A stretch of DNA of 64,000 nucleotides. It comes from Tepidicaulis marinus (GTDB taxonomy: Bacteria; Pseudomonadota; Alphaproteobacteria; Parvibaculales; Parvibaculaceae). Location of the stretch: NCBI RefSeq assembly GCF_000739695.1, contig NZ_BBIO01000003.1:1-64000 (forward strand), in the 5' to 3' direction. Below, in pieces: positions 63,122 through 64,000 of this stretch. Position numbers and translations under genes: made by a program. Each line of letters begins with the position of its first letter. Position 1 is the stretch's first letter. Below the pieces are notes generated by a model, which had not been told where the DNA came from, searched no databases, and was given only the letters and a program-made list of their open reading frames with translations.

Positions 63122-64000
63122 TTATTTTTGCGCACCTGTGATCGCGCGAGCAAAGTTTTTGGCATTGAAGCTTTGAAGATCGTCGATGCCCTCGCCCACA
63201 CCGATGAGATGGACGGGCAGGCCGAAGCGTCCGGCGAGCGCGACGAGAATGCCGCCGCGCGCCGTGCCGTCGAGCTTCGTCATGATCAGGCCGGTCAGGC
63301 CGGCGGTCTCTTTGAAGACTTCCACTTGGTTGATGGCGTTCTGGCCCGTGGTCGCATCGAGCACGAGAAGGGAGAGATGCGGGGCTTCCGGATCGCGCTT
63401 CTTGATGACGCGCACGACCTTTTCAAGCTCGGCCATGAGGCCCGCTTTGTTTTGCAGGCGCCCGGCCGTGTCGATGAGAAGGACGTCGGTGCCTTCCGCC
63501 TTTGCCCGGTCGATCGCCTCGAAGGCAAGGCCGGCCGCATCGCCGCCGACTTTCGTTTCAACCACCGGGGCGCCGATGCGCTCGCCCCAGATTTTCAGCT
63601 GGTCGATGGCGGCGGCGCGGAACGTATCGCCTGCCGCGAACATGACGGATTTGCCCTCCGCCTTCAGCTTCGCGCCGATCTTGCCGATCGTGGTGGTCTT
63701 GCCCGAGCCGTTGACGCCGGTCACGAGCACGATGAAGGGCTTTTTGGAGCTGTCGATCTCGAAGGGCTTTTCGACGGGCGCGAGCACCGCGGCGATTTCT
63801 TCGGCGAGAATCTCGCGGATCTCTTCCGGGCTTACTTCCTTGTTGTAGCGGCCCTTGCCCACGGCCTCGGCAATCGCAGCGGCCTGATCGAGGCCCATAT
63901 CGGCCATGATCAGCAGGTCTTCGAGTTCCTGCAGCGTCTCCCCGTCCAGCTTGCGCTTGGTGAAGATGCCGCTCACCCCCTCGCTCAAGGCCTGGGTGGA
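63122..64000 (-). CDS. ftsY: Signal recognition particle receptor FtsY (5' end outside window)
   Basis: 293 codons visible; the frame is open through the right edge (first visible residues STQALSEGVSGIF), so the N-terminal part is cut. GTPase NG domain: GLDQAAAIAEAVGKG (N domain), G1 TGVNGSGKTTTIGKIG, FAAGDTFRAAAIDQL, DTAGRLQNK (G3), TKLDGTARGG (G4) and the closing FDLQ-type end GEGIDDLQSFNAKNFARAI. Docks SRP-ribosome complexes at the membrane. Followed downstream by the H1-like gene after ~165 bp. Confidence 0.97.
   Translation of the reverse strand, partial: STQALSEGVSGIFTKRKLDGETLQELEDLLIMADMGLDQAAAIAEAVGKGRYNKEVSPEEIREILAEEIAAVLAPVEKPFEIDSSKKPFIVLVTGVNGSGKTTTIGKIGAKLKAEGKSVMFAAGDTFRAAAIDQLKIWGERIGAPVVETKVGGDAAGLAFEAIDRAKAEGTDVLLIDTAGRLQNKAGLMAELEKVVRVIKKRDPEAPHLSLLVLDATTGQNAINQVEVFKETAGLTGLIMTKLDGTARGGILVALAGRFGLPVHLIGVGEGIDDLQSFNAKNFARAITGAQK

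Overview
The window looks like a chromosomal stretch of an alphaproteobacterium close to the Rhizobiales (Hyphomicrobiales) type. The evidence is a GC-rich coding style, family signatures typical of that class (an IalB-like protein, DUF3422, DUF2794, a RepC-type initiator, DUF1223), and the gene set acnA / ccmABCDG / yciB / ftsY in one neighbourhood. No species can be named from the sequence alone. I found no rRNA, CRISPR array or insertion-sequence transposase. There is one tRNA, tRNA-Ala(CGC).

Region 1 (1 to about 11.18 kb) reads as an acquired island ending at the 3' end of tRNA-Ala(CGC). It holds the tail of a CusA-type Cu/Ag RND pump, a complete leftward czcCBA-type metal efflux operon led by a small Cys/His secreted protein, a large serine recombinase, small accessory genes, and a leftward repC replication initiator without repA/repB. 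In front of repC, on the opposite strand, sit a near-consensus promoter and a terminator that would make a ~65-nt counter-transcribed RNA like those that control repABC plasmids. Two same-orientation arrays of 10-bp repeats (801-880 and 6955-7014) bracket the czc operon.

Region 2 (11.4 to 37 kb) is core or housekeeping DNA: yggT/DUF167/folD, argG, ppa, rlmN, a TrmH-type methylase, oxidoreductases, two beta-lactamase-fold hydrolases, transporters, and a pterin dehydratase. It also holds a pair of paralogous secreted repeat proteins (24.4-25.9 kb), an SGNH-fold protein whose catalytic residues are replaced, and a MarR regulator whose palindrome recurs before the adjacent membrane-protein gene.

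Region 3 (37 to 51.4 kb) carries a YbbA/YbbP-type ABC exporter divergent from its usual arylesterase partner, an Acg-type nitroreductase with a MarR regulator and a palindromic operator, a Bax-inhibitor-1 protein, a GST, an unassigned structured RNA candidate (about 44605-44799), and a four-gene Gld-type ABC operon (ATPase, permease, GldG, DUF4340).

Region 4 (51.5 to 64 kb) carries aconitase, cytochrome c maturation genes ccmABCDG, yciB and ftsY. Its striking feature is lysine/alanine-rich histone-H1-like sequence appearing four times: as a ~190-residue N-terminal extension in frame with aconitase, as a C-terminal tail on a MarR regulator, and as two free-standing small proteins. This is the most unusual thing in the window.
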